Assembly: GCA_035527755.1 (NCBI GenBank)
Contig: DATKZX010000014.1
Coordinates: forward strand, 1 to 64,000
Origin: Methanomassiliicoccales archaeon
GTDB lineage: Archaea; Thermoplasmatota; Thermoplasmata; Methanomassiliicoccales; UBA472
Reading direction: 5' to 3'
Length of the DNA stretch: 64,000 nucleotides
In this document: positions 63,692 through 64,000 of the stretch, piece by piece
Numbering within the stretch: position 1 is the first letter of the stretch
How the letters are laid out: each line of letters opens with the position of its first letter
Position numbers and translations under genes: made by a program
The notes under the pieces: model-generated
What the model was told of the DNA's origin: nothing
Database searches by the model: none
What the model saw: only the letters and a program-made list of their open reading frames with translations

Positions 63692-64000
63692 GTGATACAA
63701 ACGTCCAATATATTGTTCGACTCATTAAACAGCGGATTGATGGCCGTTCTGGACTATCTTGCTCAGCACGTGGTCACCTGCCTGATCCCCGCGTTCTTCA
63801 TCGCCGGAGCCATCGCAGCCCTGGTGAAGAAGGACGCCATCCTCAAATATTTCGGGCCGCAGGTAAGGAAGTTCAAATCGTATTCCGTGGCGTCGGTATC
63901 AGGTACCATACTGGCCGTTTGCAGCTGTACCATTCTGCCGCTGTTCGCCGGGATATATAAAAAAGGGAGTGGCATCGGGCCAGCCACCACTTTCCTGTTC
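63692..64000 (+). CDS. ArsP-like UPF0718 permease, 3' truncated by window end
   Basis: From GTG 63692 the frame is open to the window end (103 codons). LAQHVVTCLIPAFFIAGAIA is the first helix, then AILKYFGPQVRKFKSYSVAS, and SGTILAVCSCTILPLFAGIY with the CSCT motif of ArsP-type permeases. GSGIGPATTFLF leads to the second helix pair. It is a relative of the permease at 60447 but of a different branch. No ribosome site precedes the GTG; the nearby TATA suggests a leaderless message, and an internal ATG at 63740 is the alternative start. Confidence 0.8.
   Translation, partial: MIQTSNILFDSLNSGLMAVLDYLAQHVVTCLIPAFFIAGAIAALVKKDAILKYFGPQVRKFKSYSVASVSGTILAVCSCTILPLFAGIYKKGSGIGPATTFLF

Noticed and set aside
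63569-63695. 41-codon frame ending GTGA at the second permease
   Set aside because: The overlap looks like coupling, but the frame contains the best ArsR palindrome and AT-rich promoter and has no ribosome site. More likely promoter DNA.

Overview
The window is archaeal. It encodes pelota, CobY-type guanylyltransferase, archaeal-type (UPF0284) CobT, a GHMP-family shikimate kinase, the ADH/dehydroquinate synthase II route to aromatics, and the HcyBio/NIL-ferredoxin/UPF0280 homocysteine set. TATA boxes lie about 25 nt before likely start sites. The GC content is fairly high, and genes are packed with many 4-nt NTGA stop/start overlaps. The homocysteine set, CbiS and HypF suggest an anaerobic euryarchaeon. 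A methanogen-related Thermoplasmata (Methanomassiliicoccales-like) lineage fits, but that is inference. No rRNA, tRNA, CRISPR array or insertion sequence was seen.

Layout. 1-4.7 kb: a truncated MEDS/PAS sensor, two small proteins, and an ABC-2 exporter (ATPase plus two permeases, minus strand). 4.7-7.3 kb: aconitase. 7.4-20.2 kb: late cobalamin synthesis and corrinoid uptake (cbiP with a Cys-rich head, a CobQ-like protein lacking the glutaminase, btuFCD, cobD, cbiB, cbiS, cobS, cobY, cobT, and an iPGM-like phosphohydrolase). 20.3-26.4 kb: mixed housekeeping (deoxyinosine glycosylase, HypF, GcvH, peroxiredoxin, MTA phosphorylase, two flavoredoxins). 26.4-34.3 kb: operon hisG-C-H-A-B-F-IE-PHP-lysC-pheA (minus). 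35.3-46.2 kb: a second minus-strand operon, aroA'-aroB'-aroDE-aroK-aroA-aroC-tyrA-asd-HcyBio-ferredoxin-UPF0280. 46.3-48.6 kb: a lower-GC insert with a RloA/RloB-type pair. 48.8-55.7 kb: ACT regulator, EamA transporter, carAB, pelota. 56-58.7 kb: a REC-PAS-kinase. 58.9-60.1 kb: homocitrate-synthase-family enzyme. 60.3-64 kb: an arsenic/metalloid locus (CC-rich micropeptide, UPF0718 permease, ArsR, Acr3, AhpD-like protein, and a second permease cut by the window end).

Two signals emerge only when intergenic regions are compared. A palindrome TTGGAT-N5-ATCCAA stands before or near the starts of the cobalamin genes (cbiP, twice before btuF, cobT, and weakly before the iPGM-like gene) and before the ABC exporter, which suggests an undescribed corrinoid or cobalt regulon. 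A second palindrome, (A)TTTCAA-N6-TTGAA(AT), occurs four times in the arsenic locus and is a good candidate ArsR operator.

Metabolically, the two amino-acid operons join at aspartate semialdehyde. LysC and Asd make it, the ADH synthase spends it on aromatics, and the HcyBio/ferredoxin pair spends it on homocysteine. HisG through HisIE, with a PHP phosphatase, cover histidine except for histidinol dehydrogenase, which is not in this window.
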